Shown: in pieces, positions 34,532 to 43,233 of the stretch | Numbering within the stretch: the stretch's first letter is position 1 | Layout: each line of letters starts with the position of its first letter | The notes under the pieces: generated by a model | Told to the model about the DNA's origin: nothing | Seen by the model: the letters and a program-made list of their open reading frames with translations, nothing else | The model's database searches: none | Program-made: the position numbers and the translations under genes | From: Pantoea sp. Ap-967 | GTDB taxonomy: Bacteria; Pseudomonadota; Gammaproteobacteria; Pseudomonadales; Pseudomonadaceae | DNA length: 52,732 nt | NCBI RefSeq assembly: GCF_011752565.1 | Contig: NZ_VWXK01000040.1 | Location: 1 to 52,732, forward strand | Direction: 5' to 3'

Positions 34532-34885
34532 GGGGGCTATTCCCTATCCACGGTGATGCTACTTTTCGGGCAGCGCTTGTGAGGAAAAGTGGTGTGGGCG
34601 CTTTGCAGACGGGGGCGGCCAGGTTGGGGGCCAGAGGAAAGAGTCCCTGGGTTGGGCATTGCTACATCCTTGTCGTCTTGAACTGGGGGCGACGTTTGTT
34701 GGCGTCACTGATGTGGCGAATTTACCTCGTTTTGATGGCGGTTTGCTATGTGGTCAGCGGCTTGCCTGAGGTCGAAAACAGTCCGTGAAGTAGAAGCGTG
34801 TGCCTGAAAACTTTACGGGTATCTGGGCTGCTGGGGGTAATTAGTAAAACCAGGCTGAGCCTAGCGCTTTAATCTGCTCTATCTG

Positions 34886-34915
34886 TTTACCTGTATGAAC
34901 AGCCAACATGGACGT
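34886..34915. promoter_or_regulatory. Candidate operator of the WYL regulator (site 2)
   Basis: TTTACCTGTAT, 14 bases, then GACGT: 20 of 30 positions are identical to the site in front of the WYL regulator gene, with the same spacing. It lies 262 bases before the first gene of the BREX operon. The right half-site is less well conserved than at site 1. Confidence 0.5.
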
Positions 34916-35125
34916 CGTCAGCCATTTTGCTTTAGGGTGTGGCCATTCGACATCACTCGCAAGGCGGCTTGCATCATGCGTGCAGAGTTCCTGCTATCAC
35001 TCGAAGCGAGTCTTTGAATGCTGGAGGGCAGCGGCTTGGTTGTAGTCTGTCGATAGGTTGAAGGATACGTCGGTGATCTAACGGTCGCGAGCTGAATCTT
35101 GGCTTTTCGCTCATGCTTATGCCTG

Positions 35126-35149
35126 CTTAACCAGTTTAAATCGGTTAAG
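35126..35149. promoter_or_regulatory. 24-bp palindromic operator before the BREX operon
   Basis: CTTAACC and GGTTAAG arms surround AG-TTTAAA-TC; 20 of 24 positions are symmetric. It ends 27 bases before the start codon of the HTH gene, overlapping where the -10 region should lie. It is probably the binding site of a dimeric repressor, either the HTH protein itself or the WYL regulator. Confidence 0.6.
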
Positions 35150-35176
35150 ATCGCTGTTTTTTTCTAGGCAAATTCG

Positions 35177-35374
35177 ATGACTGACCGTTGGCTGAGCGTC
35201 GATGAGATTGCAGAACACCTGGGTGTCAGCAAAGACACCGTTTACTCATGGATTTCCAAGCGCAGCATGCCTGCACACAAGGTGGGTCGTTTGTGGAAAT
35301 TCCAGAGGTGCGATGTAGACGCCTGGGTGAAAGGGGGTGGGGCGAACGACGATGTGGCACGAGAGCCAGCATGA
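35177..35374 (+). CDS. Excisionase/MerR-type helix-turn-helix protein leading the BREX operon
   Basis: A 65-residue DNA-binding protein covering one winged HTH of the excisionase (HTH_17) class: WLSVDEIAEHLGVSKDTVYS with the wing SMPAHKVGRLWKFQRCDVDAWV. Such proteins act as excisionases or as small regulators. It overlaps brxA by an ATGA junction, so it is a translated member of the BREX operon; it is not among the six core type 1 BREX genes. It may autoregulate through the palindrome at 35126 or link BREX expression to island excision. Both ideas are inference. Confidence 0.85.
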   Translation: MTDRWLSVDEIAEHLGVSKDTVYSWISKRSMPAHKVGRLWKFQRCDVDAWVKGGGANDDVAREPA

Positions 35375-35985
35375 GCACCGAACGCTACCGTCTGTCGTTT
35401 ACAACAGGTGGCCTATTTCTACAGGAAGCCCCACTGGTTGCTGAGCGTTACCTATCGCTGCGCGACTGGTCGCAGACTCGTGCTGAGGTGCGTAGTGCCA
35501 ACCTCCTGCAGGCGCGTACAGCCAATGCAGCCAAGCGCATTAGCATCGAGTTGTTCGGGCGACTCGTACTGCTCGATGTCGAAGAGCTGGAGGTTCTGGT
35601 CGAAGGTAACCGGCGTGAGCGCAGTTACTTGCTCTGGTCGGCGGCATGTCGTCGTTATGGTTTCATCCGTGATTTCGCCATTGAGGTATTGCACGAGTAC
35701 TACCTCAACCGACGTCACCAGATCATGACTGCTGACTACGAGGCTTTCTACAACGCTAAGGCACTTTGGCACAAGGAGCTGGACGAGATTGCAGTCTCCA
35801 CCCAAAAGCGTCTGCGCCATGGTGTATTTCAGATGCTGCGCGAGGCTGATCTGCTCTCCGATCAAGGTCAGATCCAGCCTGCGCTGCTTAGCCCGTATTT
35901 AGCCCGGCTGATAGCCAAGCATGGGCGTGAGCATCTGTTGGTTTTTTCTGCCACGGATAGCGAAATTCAGAGGTGGCTTCAATGA
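35371..35985 (+). CDS. brxA: BREX protein BrxA (DUF1819)
   Basis: A 204-residue protein of the DUF1819 family, the small all-helical first gene of type 1 BREX loci. Recognisable segments are YRLSFTTGGLFLQEAPLVAE, RTANAAKRISIELFGRL, SYLLWSAACRRYGFIRDFA and the C-terminal DLLSDQGQIQPALLSPYLAR. BrxA has been shown to bind DNA in other systems; no catalytic residues are known. The length is normal. The start was chosen at 35371, overlapping the HTH gene stop; an in-frame extension to 35248 lies inside that gene. The stop overlaps the brxB start. Confidence 0.95.
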   Translation: MSTERYRLSFTTGGLFLQEAPLVAERYLSLRDWSQTRAEVRSANLLQARTANAAKRISIELFGRLVLLDVEELEVLVEGNRRERSYLLWSAACRRYGFIRDFAIEVLHEYYLNRRHQIMTADYEAFYNAKALWHKELDEIAVSTQKRLRHGVFQMLREADLLSDQGQIQPALLSPYLARLIAKHGREHLLVFSATDSEIQRWLQ

Positions 35986-36638
35986 ACCGAAAAATCAGCC
36001 AGCAGCCGCTGGCCGCACGCTTCGAGCATCTGCTGGGCGTTATCAGCAGCCAGCGTTTTCTAGAGATGAGAGGGCTAAATAACGATCTGCCCTTTTACAT
36101 CTGCGAGTTCAAAGCTACTGAAGCGGTGGAGATGGGGCGAGTACGTCGACAGCTGGTAACGCGGTTGGCGAACATGAGCATCCCCTGTCTCGAGGGCCGA
36201 GGCATACAGGTTCTGGAAATTAACCTGTATGACTTGTCCATTGAGCTGCTCAAAGCCCGGGAGGGCAGCAGCGAGGAGGGTAGCCTCTGGGATGACCTTC
36301 TCGCCATTGAGCAGGAGGCAGAGAAAGAGCAGCTGTTGGAAACTCTGCAGAACGTTTTGGGCATCGAAGAGTATCTGATCCCCGCTATTGGTGAGCGGCT
36401 GGGTGCTGCTGAGTACGACGTTTTATTCCTCTCTGGGATTGGTGAAGTGTTCCCCTATATCCGTTCACACAACGTGCTGAACAACCTGCAAAGCACTGCT
36501 AAGTCCAAGCCCACTGTTATGTTCTTCCCCGGCGAGTACCGTTACTCGTTGGAGCAGGGAGCTTCGCTGGAGCTATTTGGCTTGCTGCACGACGACAAGT
36601 ACTACCGCGCATTCAACATTTTCGAGACTCAGGCCTGA
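35982..36638 (+). CDS. brxB: BREX protein BrxB (DUF1788)
   Basis: A 218-residue protein of the DUF1788 family, always next to brxA in type 1 BREX. Typical segments are ARFEHLLGVISSQRFLEMRG, NDLPFYICEF, FLSGIGEVFPYIRSHNVLNN and VMFFPGEYRYS. The molecular function is not established; it may be a scaffold in the BREX complex. ATG 35982 was preferred over GTG 35973, because it makes the ATGA overlap with brxA and has GAGGTGG seven bases upstream. Confidence 0.95.
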   Translation: MNRKISQQPLAARFEHLLGVISSQRFLEMRGLNNDLPFYICEFKATEAVEMGRVRRQLVTRLANMSIPCLEGRGIQVLEINLYDLSIELLKAREGSSEEGSLWDDLLAIEQEAEKEQLLETLQNVLGIEEYLIPAIGERLGAAEYDVLFLSGIGEVFPYIRSHNVLNNLQSTAKSKPTVMFFPGEYRYSLEQGASLELFGLLHDDKYYRAFNIFETQA

Positions 36639-36649
36639 GGAAGCAGTAG

Positions 36650-39600
36650 ATGGAACTCAACGGCATTTTCCTGAACCCCGTCAGCCGTCCTATCGAAGGG
36701 GTGATTAAGGCTGATGATGAAGCCAGCCTGTACAACGAGCTGAGCGAGTATGTGCTGACAGACGAGGTCGCCAAGCGCCTGGAGCACTTTCTTGATGCTT
36801 ACACCGACTATCACGGTGCCAACGGCGTGTGGGTCTCTGGTTTCTTCGGGTCGGGTAAATCGCACCTGTTGAAGATGCTGGCGCTTTTGTTGGAAAACCG
36901 ACGCATCGATGGCTCTTCTGCACTGGATATCTTCGTGCCCAAGATCCACGAGGACGATGCACTGTTGCGCAGCATGCTTAAGCAAGCCGTTGCCATCCCC
37001 TCGAAGAGCATCCTGTTCAACATCGACCAGAAGGCCGACATCATCAGCAAGACGCAGATCGACGCTTTGCTGTCGGTCTTCGTCAAGGTCTTCAACGAGA
37101 TGTGCGGCTACTTCGGCAAGCAGGGCTACATTGCCCAGTTCGAACGCGATCTCGACAGTCGCGAGCAGTTCGATGCCTTCAAGAACGCCTACCAGATCAT
37201 CGCTAAAAAGCCCTGGGAGCGTGGTCGCGAGCAGGCCCTGTTGGAGTCCGGCAACATTGCCAAGGCCTATGCGCAGATTAACGGTGAAGATCCGACTCTG
37301 GCCAAGGGAATCCTCGATAAATACCGCACCCAGTACAGCGTCTCCATCGAGGACTTTGGCAACCAGGTCAAGGCCTGGCTAGACAAGCAGCCAGCCAATT
37401 TCCGCTTGAATTTCTTTGTCGATGAGGTAGGCCAGTACATCGCCGAAAACACCAAGCTGATGACCAACCTGCAGACAGTTGCCGAAAGTCTGGCGACTAA
37501 GTGCCAGGGGAGGGCTTGGATTATCGTCACCGCCCAGGAGGATATGAACTCTGTGCTCGGTGACATGAGCAAGCAGCAGAGTAACGACTTCACCAAGATC
37601 CAGGCTCGTTTTTCCAACCGTCTCAAGCTCACCAGCGCTGACGTGGCCGAGGTGATCCAGAAGCGTCTGCTGACTAAGAACGATAGCGGTGCAGGCCTGC
37701 TGAAAACCGTCTATGACCAGCAGTTCAACAACTTCAAAACCCTGTTCGAGTTCGCCGATGGGGGCCAACATTACCAGAACTTCCGGGATCTGGAGCATTT
37801 CACCTACTGCTATCCGTTTGTGCCGTACCAGTTTCCGCTGTTCCAGTCGGCCATCCGTGGCATTTCTCTGCACAACGGTTTCGAAGGCAAGGCCAATTCG
37901 GTGGGCGAGCGCTCCATGCTCGGTGTGTTCCGCGAGGTGGCCATCTCCATTGATAACGAGTCGGTTGGGCAACTGGCCACCTTTGATCGAATGTTTGAAG
38001 GCATTCGTGGCGCGCTGAAAAGTGCGATCCAGAGTGCGATCAACACTGCTGAGCATCACCTGGGTGATGAGTATGCTGTTCGTGTCCTCAAGGCTCTGTT
38101 CCTGGTCAAGTACGTCAAGGAGTTCAAAGCCACTCTGCGCAACCTCAGTGTTTTGATGCTAGAGCGCTTCGGCGAGGACGTACCAGCCCAGCGCGAGAGG
38201 CTGGAAGCTGCGCTCAATCTGCTTGAGCAGCAGACCTACATCCAGCGCAACGGCGATCTGTACGAGTACCTTACAGACGAAGAGAAGGATATTGAGGAGG
38301 AGATCAAGAACACCGAGGTGGAGTCTGCGGACATTCTCAAAGAGCTAGAGGCTCTGCTGTTTGATGGCGCGATCAAGCAGCGCAAGATTCGCTATGAGAA
38401 CGGCCAGGATTACTCCTACACCCGCAAGATGGATGATCGGGTGCTCAGTCGGGAGCATGAGGTCACCATCCATGTCGTAACACCGCTCAGCGACAACTTC
38501 GACAATCTCACCGTGCAGCGCATGCAAAGCATGGGGCGGGATGAGCTGCGTGTCGTGTTGCCTGCCGATGCGCGTTTCATGCAAGACCTGACCATGTACA
38601 AGCGCACGGAGACGTACATTCGTCAGAACAGCAGCACCCCACAAGAGGCTGTCAAACGAATCCTTGACTCTAAGAGCTTCCAGAATACGGAGCGCCTCGC
38701 AGATATTCAGGAGCGTGCCAAGCACCTGTTGGCTGGTGCCCATCTGATCATCAATGCTGCCGATATTGAAGCATCTAGTACCGATGGTCAGACACGGATT
38801 CTGAAAGGTTTCTACCAGCTCATCGAAATCACCTATCCGAACCTGCGTATGTTGCGGGATGTGCCTTTCAGCGAGGCTGATATTGGCAAGTACTTGCGGC
38901 AGGGCCAGGACGGACTGCTTGGCAATGATGCCACCAGCCTGAGTGAACCCGAGCAGGAGCTGTTGGCTTTTATCCAGACCAATGCTCGCAGTGGCGTTCG
39001 TACAACGGTCAAAAGCTTGCTGGAGCGCTTTGAACGCAAGAGCTACGGCTGGTACTACGCCGCAATTCTCTGCAACCTCGCCCTATTGTGCACGCGAGGA
39101 AAGGTCGAGGTGCGTCAAGACAGCAATCCCTTGGAAGGGGATCTGCTGGAGCGCAGCCTGCGCAATACTAATGCCCACACCACCCTAGTGCTGGAGCCGC
39201 AAATCGAGTTCACCGCGTCCCAGGTACGGGCACTAAAGGATTTCTTTGCGGACTTTATTGGCGAGCCGGCCAGTAGCAATGAGGCTCGCGCTCTGGCGCG
39301 TGAAACCATAGATGCCATCAAGGAACTGGAGATCGACCTGGCTGAGTTGCACGGTCAGAAGGTGCAGTATCCATTCCTTAGCGCCTTGGACGGTGTGCTG
39401 GCAACTCTCAAGGAAATAGCCGCCAGGAATCCAGCCTGGTTCCTGACGGATCTCGCTCGCGCAGAAGATGCGCTGCTAGAGGCCAAGGAGCAGATCATCG
39501 ACCCTGTGCAGCGCTTTATGAAAAGCCCGCAGAAAGAGATCTACGATCAGGCCCGTCTGCTGGTGCAGGAGCAGCAAGAGAATTTTGCTTACGTCGGCTC

Positions 39601-40204
39601 GGCGGAAGTTGACGCCATTCGAGCGGTGCTCGCAGATGCAAAGCCTTGGCAAGGCAATCGCCTTCAACAAGCTCGACAGCAGCTTGAGGCGCTTCAGCTT
39701 GCCATCGCCAATCAACTGGCCAGCGAGCAAAAAGCCAGTGAGCAGTTGGTCGATGATCTGGAGCAGCGCCTGCAGGGCGCTGAGGGATACGGGGCTCTCG
39801 ACGCTGCGCAGAAACAGCAGCTCTCAGCCCCCTTTGCGCAGACTAAGCAGCAGTTGAAAGGGCAGAAGCTCATCGCGGTCATTCGTGACCAGCGCAATCG
39901 ATTCGAGGACGAACAATATCCTCAGTTGTTGCTCAAGCTGGATCAGTTCGCGCATCCAAAACCGGCTCCTGCTAAGCAAGCCTCGCCATCTACGAAGCCC
40001 GAGGATACTGAAACGCTTGGCGCTGATAGGCCTGAAGAGCGAATGTTGAAAGTGGCTGAGCCACGCATCGTGCAGTCTCGCCATATCAAGGTTGGCTACC
40101 CTAAGCCCTGGCTGACCAGCGAAACAGAGCTGGACGATTATCTTCAGAAGCAGCGGGAAGCCTGGCTGAAGGAAATCCAAGCCGGCAACCGAGTGCAGAT
40201 TTGA
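36650..40204 (+). CDS. brxC: BREX P-loop ATPase BrxC
   Basis: An 1,184-residue ATPase, normal for type 1 BrxC. Walker A GFFGSGKS is at 64-71 (preceded by GANGVWVS), and Walker B is LNFFVDEVGQYI with Asp258-Glu259. An arginine-containing segment VTAQEDMNSVLGDMSKQQSN and then RFSNRLKLTSADVAEVIQKR follow, resembling AAA+/ORC-like proteins. The C-terminal third is helical and coiled-coil rich (about 1,010-1,110), ending in IKVGYPKPWLTSETELDDYL, the conserved BrxC tail. It is required for both methylation and phage exclusion in studied systems. It lies 12 bases behind brxB, with 78 bases before pglX. Confidence 0.96.
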   Translation: MELNGIFLNPVSRPIEGVIKADDEASLYNELSEYVLTDEVAKRLEHFLDAYTDYHGANGVWVSGFFGSGKSHLLKMLALLLENRRIDGSSALDIFVPKIHEDDALLRSMLKQAVAIPSKSILFNIDQKADIISKTQIDALLSVFVKVFNEMCGYFGKQGYIAQFERDLDSREQFDAFKNAYQIIAKKPWERGREQALLESGNIAKAYAQINGEDPTLAKGILDKYRTQYSVSIEDFGNQVKAWLDKQPANFRLNFFVDEVGQYIAENTKLMTNLQTVAESLATKCQGRAWIIVTAQEDMNSVLGDMSKQQSNDFTKIQARFSNRLKLTSADVAEVIQKRLLTKNDSGAGLLKTVYDQQFNNFKTLFEFADGGQHYQNFRDLEHFTYCYPFVPYQFPLFQSAIRGISLHNGFEGKANSVGERSMLGVFREVAISIDNESVGQLATFDRMFEGIRGALKSAIQSAINTAEHHLGDEYAVRVLKALFLVKYVKEFKATLRNLSVLMLERFGEDVPAQRERLEAALNLLEQQTYIQRNGDLYEYLTDEEKDIEEEIKNTEVESADILKELEALLFDGAIKQRKIRYENGQDYSYTRKMDDRVLSREHEVTIHVVTPLSDNFDNLTVQRMQSMGRDELRVVLPADARFMQDLTMYKRTETYIRQNSSTPQEAVKRILDSKSFQNTERLADIQERAKHLLAGAHLIINAADIEASSTDGQTRILKGFYQLIEITYPNLRMLRDVPFSEADIGKYLRQGQDGLLGNDATSLSEPEQELLAFIQTNARSGVRTTVKSLLERFERKSYGWYYAAILCNLALLCTRGKVEVRQDSNPLEGDLLERSLRNTNAHTTLVLEPQIEFTASQVRALKDFFADFIGEPASSNEARALARETIDAIKELEIDLAELHGQKVQYPFLSALDGVLATLKEIAARNPAWFLTDLARAEDALLEAKEQIIDPVQRFMKSPQKEIYDQARLLVQEQQENFAYVGSAEVDAIRAVLADAKPWQGNRLQQARQQLEALQLAIANQLASEQKASEQLVDDLEQRLQGAEGYGALDAAQKQQLSAPFAQTKQQLKGQKLIAVIRDQRNRFEDEQYPQLLLKLDQFAHPKPAPAKQASPSTKPEDTETLGADRPEERMLKVAEPRIVQSRHIKVGYPKPWLTSETELDDYLQKQREAWLKEIQAGNRVQI

Positions 40205-40282
40205 CACTGAATAAATACTACTGGCCCGCTCGATGCGAGGCTAATTCTAGGGCCGTTCGGTTGAATGGCTGAGTGGGGATTG

Positions 40283-42091
40283 ATGGATACCAGCAAACTC
40301 AAGAAATTTGCCCAATACGCGCGCCGCATCTTGCTTGATCAGGTGAGCGGTAAGTTGGATGTGGTACTGGCACCGCAAAGTGCTGCACGCCGTGAGCGAG
40401 CCCAGGTAGTGGCTGCGCTGGATAAACTGATCAGCATCTCCGGTCGCGAGCATGTGGAAGAGCGTGTTGCCTACACCTGGTTTAACCGCTTCTGTGCCTT
40501 GCGCTTTATGGACGTCAACCGCTACACCCGTATCGGCGTGGTGTCGCCGGCTGAGGGGCAGTTCCAGCCCGAGATCCTGGCTGAAGCGAAGATGGGGCAC
40601 GTCGACGAAGAGATGGTATCGGCTCAGGTTCGTCAGAGGATCCTGGATCTTCTCGCGGGTCGCGCACCAAGTAACGACTCGCAAGGTGAGGCCTATCGCC
40701 TACTGGTAGTTGCCGTGTGTAATGCCTGGCACCAGTCCATGCCCTTCCTGTTTGAGCGAATTGACGATTACACCGAGCTGCTAATGCCCGATGATTTGCT
40801 TTCGGGCAATTCCATCCTCGCCTATACGCGCGAGGCCATGACGCCCGATGCCTGCGAGGATGTCGAGGTGGTCGGCTGGCTCTACCAGTTCTACATCTCC
40901 GAGAAGAAAGATGCGGTGTTCGAGGGGTTGAAGAGGAATCAGAAGATCACCCCAGAGAACATCCCGGCCGCCACTCAGCTGTTCACCCCGCACTGGATTG
41001 TGCGCTACCTGGTAGACAATTCTCTGGGCCGACTCTGGCTACTCAACCGGCCCAACTCACGGCTGGCAGAGCAAATGGAGTACTACATCCCGCCAGAGAA
41101 GCCAGAGAGTGATTTCCTCAAGATCACCGGTCCAGAGGGCATAAAAGTCTGCGACCCAGCGTGTGGCTCCGGCCACATGCTCTCCTACGCCTTCGACCTG
41201 CTGTATGCGATGTACGAAGAGGAGGGTTTTGATCCGGCTGAAATCCCGGAAAAGATCCTCACCCACAATCTCTTTGGCATCGAGCTGGATGAACGTGCAG
41301 GAGAACTGGCTGCATTTGCGCTAACCATGAAAGCCCGTGCCCGTCAACGGCGCTTCTTCAATAAAAGCGTTAAGCCGAACATCACCGTGTTGGAGAGAAT
41401 GATCTTCAGTAGCGAAGAGCTTGATGAGTACATGAGCTTTGTCGGTCGTGACTTGTTCACCTACGGTTTGCGCGAAACGCTGCAGCAGTTCAGTGAGGCT
41501 GACAATTTCGGCTCGCTGATTGTGCCCAAAGTCGTCAACGTGGCCGATGTACTGGCCACGTTGGAGAGCAAGGACATGAGCATCAACCTGTTCTTGGCTG
41601 AGACGCACAAAAAAGTGCTGAGTGTTCTGCGCATGGCTGACGTCTTGAGCGCGCGCTATGCAGTGGTCGTGGCCAACCCGCCTTATATGGGCGGCAAGGG
41701 TATGAATCCTCGCTTGAGCTCTTGGGCCAAGGAGAATTTCCCGAGCAGCAAATCCGACCTGTTTGCGATGTTCATTGAACGCAATCTGGATCTGGCGGTG
41801 AAGGGAGGGGCTGTCGCCATGATCACCATGCAGAGCTGGATGTTCCTTTCCTCATTCGAGGCATTGCGCAGCCGTATTCTCAATCAGTACACCATTCTTT
41901 CTATGGCGCATCTGGGCGCGCGTGCTTTCGACAGCATCGGCGGTGAGGTCGTTTCGACCACGGCCTTTGTGCTGGAAAACGCCCACAAACCGGATTATCG
42001 GGGTGCCTACATGCGGCTTGTGGACGGGAACTCGGAAGCGGAGAAGATGGAGATGCTGTCCACAGCCATCGCACAAGGCAGGGCAGCATGA
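40283..42091 (+). CDS. pglX: PglX, N-terminal half: adenine-specific DNA methyltransferase domain of a split BREX methylase
   Basis: A 602-residue protein holding the methyltransferase part of PglX. It has the conserved start MDTSKLKKFAQYARRILLDQ, SAM-binding motif I DPACGSGH at 291-298, FGIELDERA (motif II) and catalytic NPPY at 465-468 (VVANPPYMGGKG). It ends at RLVDGNSEAEKMEMLSTAIA-QGRAA, exactly where intact PglX proteins pass into the target-recognition half. That half is encoded 1.7 kb downstream at 43831. ATG 40283 is preferred over 40265 because it gives the family N-terminus, with TGGGGA upstream. The stop overlaps the next start (ATGA). Whether the two halves assemble into an active m6A methylase is unknown. 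Confidence 0.93.
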   Translation: MDTSKLKKFAQYARRILLDQVSGKLDVVLAPQSAARRERAQVVAALDKLISISGREHVEERVAYTWFNRFCALRFMDVNRYTRIGVVSPAEGQFQPEILAEAKMGHVDEEMVSAQVRQRILDLLAGRAPSNDSQGEAYRLLVVAVCNAWHQSMPFLFERIDDYTELLMPDDLLSGNSILAYTREAMTPDACEDVEVVGWLYQFYISEKKDAVFEGLKRNQKITPENIPAATQLFTPHWIVRYLVDNSLGRLWLLNRPNSRLAEQMEYYIPPEKPESDFLKITGPEGIKVCDPACGSGHMLSYAFDLLYAMYEEEGFDPAEIPEKILTHNLFGIELDERAGELAAFALTMKARARQRRFFNKSVKPNITVLERMIFSSEELDEYMSFVGRDLFTYGLRETLQQFSEADNFGSLIVPKVVNVADVLATLESKDMSINLFLAETHKKVLSVLRMADVLSARYAVVVANPPYMGGKGMNPRLSSWAKENFPSSKSDLFAMFIERNLDLAVKGGAVAMITMQSWMFLSSFEALRSRILNQYTILSMAHLGARAFDSIGGEVVSTTAFVLENAHKPDYRGAYMRLVDGNSEAEKMEMLSTAIAQGRAA

Positions 42092-43233
42092 TCAGTAGCT
42101 TCCAGCTCAAGAACTTCGGCGCATTCACCGATCTGGCTATCGACTTCTCTCCGGGTATCAACATCATCATCGGTGAAAATGGTACAGGCAAAACCCAACT
42201 GCTCAAGTCGATTCTCGCCCTGTGCGGGCAGGAGGCCTATGTGGAGAAGGCAGGCGAACAGCTCGCCCGCAAGCTCTGCCGTCTCTACCACCCCCTCAGT
42301 GGACAAGTCGGTGAACTGCGTCGAGCCGGCACGCGCGGAGATGCTGTACTAAGAGCTGTTTTTGCGTCGGGACAGGAAATCACCGCCCGATTCAGCGGCA
42401 CTGCCAGCCAGGTAAAAGTCAGCACCAGCGCTGGTGGGGAGCTTGCTGCAGCCAACTTTATCCCCACCAAGGAGGTGCTATCGCTGGTTCGCGGCCTTAC
42501 TGCAGAGCAGCCGGATCAGTCCACCATTGAGCGTATCTTTGACGATGGTTATCTGGACCTGGCTCGCCGGCTCATCAAAGAAGGGGCCGACGACCTGGAT
42601 GCTAAGGTAAAGCTCGACCCACGCTTTGCCAGCATCGTTCCCCGGTTGGCCAACTTGATTGGCGGGCGCTATGAGTTGCACGAAGGGCGATTCTGCTTTC
42701 AGGCTGGCGAGTATGTCGAGAAGCGGGGCAAGAGCAGCTCGGAACAGAAGGCACCGCAGAGCTTCCAGGATTCCGAGCTGTATTTTGTGCCAGCCAAGTC
42801 GCGACTGCTGTCCAGCACGATGACTGCAGAAGGCTTTCGCAAGATCGGCGTGTTGCAGCGGCTGCTCAGCAACGGCAGCCTTAACCCTGGAACGGCTGGC
42901 CCGCTGCTGTGGGACGAGCCCGAATCCAATCTAAATCCCAAGCTAATGAAGGATCTCGTGCTGGCATTGCTTGAGCTCGCTCGTAATGGCCAGCAAGTCA
43001 TCCTCGCCACACACGACTACGTGCTGCTAAAATGGTTCGATCTGCTGTTGGATAAGAAGGGCAAGGGCGACCAAGTGCGTTTCCATGTGCTATCGCGCGA
43101 GGCGGAAACGGGGCAAGTACTTCGAGACAGCATGGACGACTACCGTGCCATTGAACCGAATGCAATCGCTGAAACATTCAACGATCTGACAAAGGAGCAA
43201 GTGGCCCGCAAGATGGGTGGCTTAGGTAAATGA
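42088..43233 (+). CDS. SMC/ABC-type AAA ATPase nested inside split pglX
   Basis: A 381-residue ATPase of the AAA_21/OLD-related kind. The N-terminal strand ISSFQLKNFGAFTDLAIDFS leads to Walker A GENGTGKT at 29-36. Walker B is LLWDEPESNLNP with Asp276-Glu277, and the H-switch is His309 in ILATHDYVLL. The middle (about 100-225) is a helical insert. There is no TOPRIM domain, so it is not a complete OLD nuclease. A separate PD-(D/E)XK-like protein follows with an ATGA overlap, forming an ATPase-nuclease pair. Such pairs are frequent in anti-phage loci (AbiL, PARIS, Gabija-like logic), but this protein is not recognisably any of them. It is translationally coupled to both neighbours. Confidence 0.85.
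   Translation: MISSFQLKNFGAFTDLAIDFSPGINIIIGENGTGKTQLLKSILALCGQEAYVEKAGEQLARKLCRLYHPLSGQVGELRRAGTRGDAVLRAVFASGQEITARFSGTASQVKVSTSAGGELAAANFIPTKEVLSLVRGLTAEQPDQSTIERIFDDGYLDLARRLIKEGADDLDAKVKLDPRFASIVPRLANLIGGRYELHEGRFCFQAGEYVEKRGKSSSEQKAPQSFQDSELYFVPAKSRLLSSTMTAEGFRKIGVLQRLLSNGSLNPGTAGPLLWDEPESNLNPKLMKDLVLALLELARNGQQVILATHDYVLLKWFDLLLDKKGKGDQVRFHVLSREAETGQVLRDSMDDYRAIEPNAIAETFNDLTKEQVARKMGGLGK

Larger units (their letters stand above)
34532..35176. other. 645-bp divergent intergenic region, AT-rich, holding the island promoters
   Basis: No gene is supported. An open frame of 95 codons overlapping the hydrolase start (34501-34788) has no ribosome site or protein-like composition. The region carries the promoter of the minus-strand GTPase pair, the repeated TTTACCTGTAT...GACGT motif at 34886, and a 24-bp palindrome at 35126-35149 directly before the BREX operon. 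Confidence 0.6.

Noticed and set aside
34501..34788. 95-codon frame overlapping the hydrolase-GTPase start
   Set aside because: No ribosome site and low-complexity Gly/Arg/Leu content. It overlaps the start and promoter of a well-supported gene.
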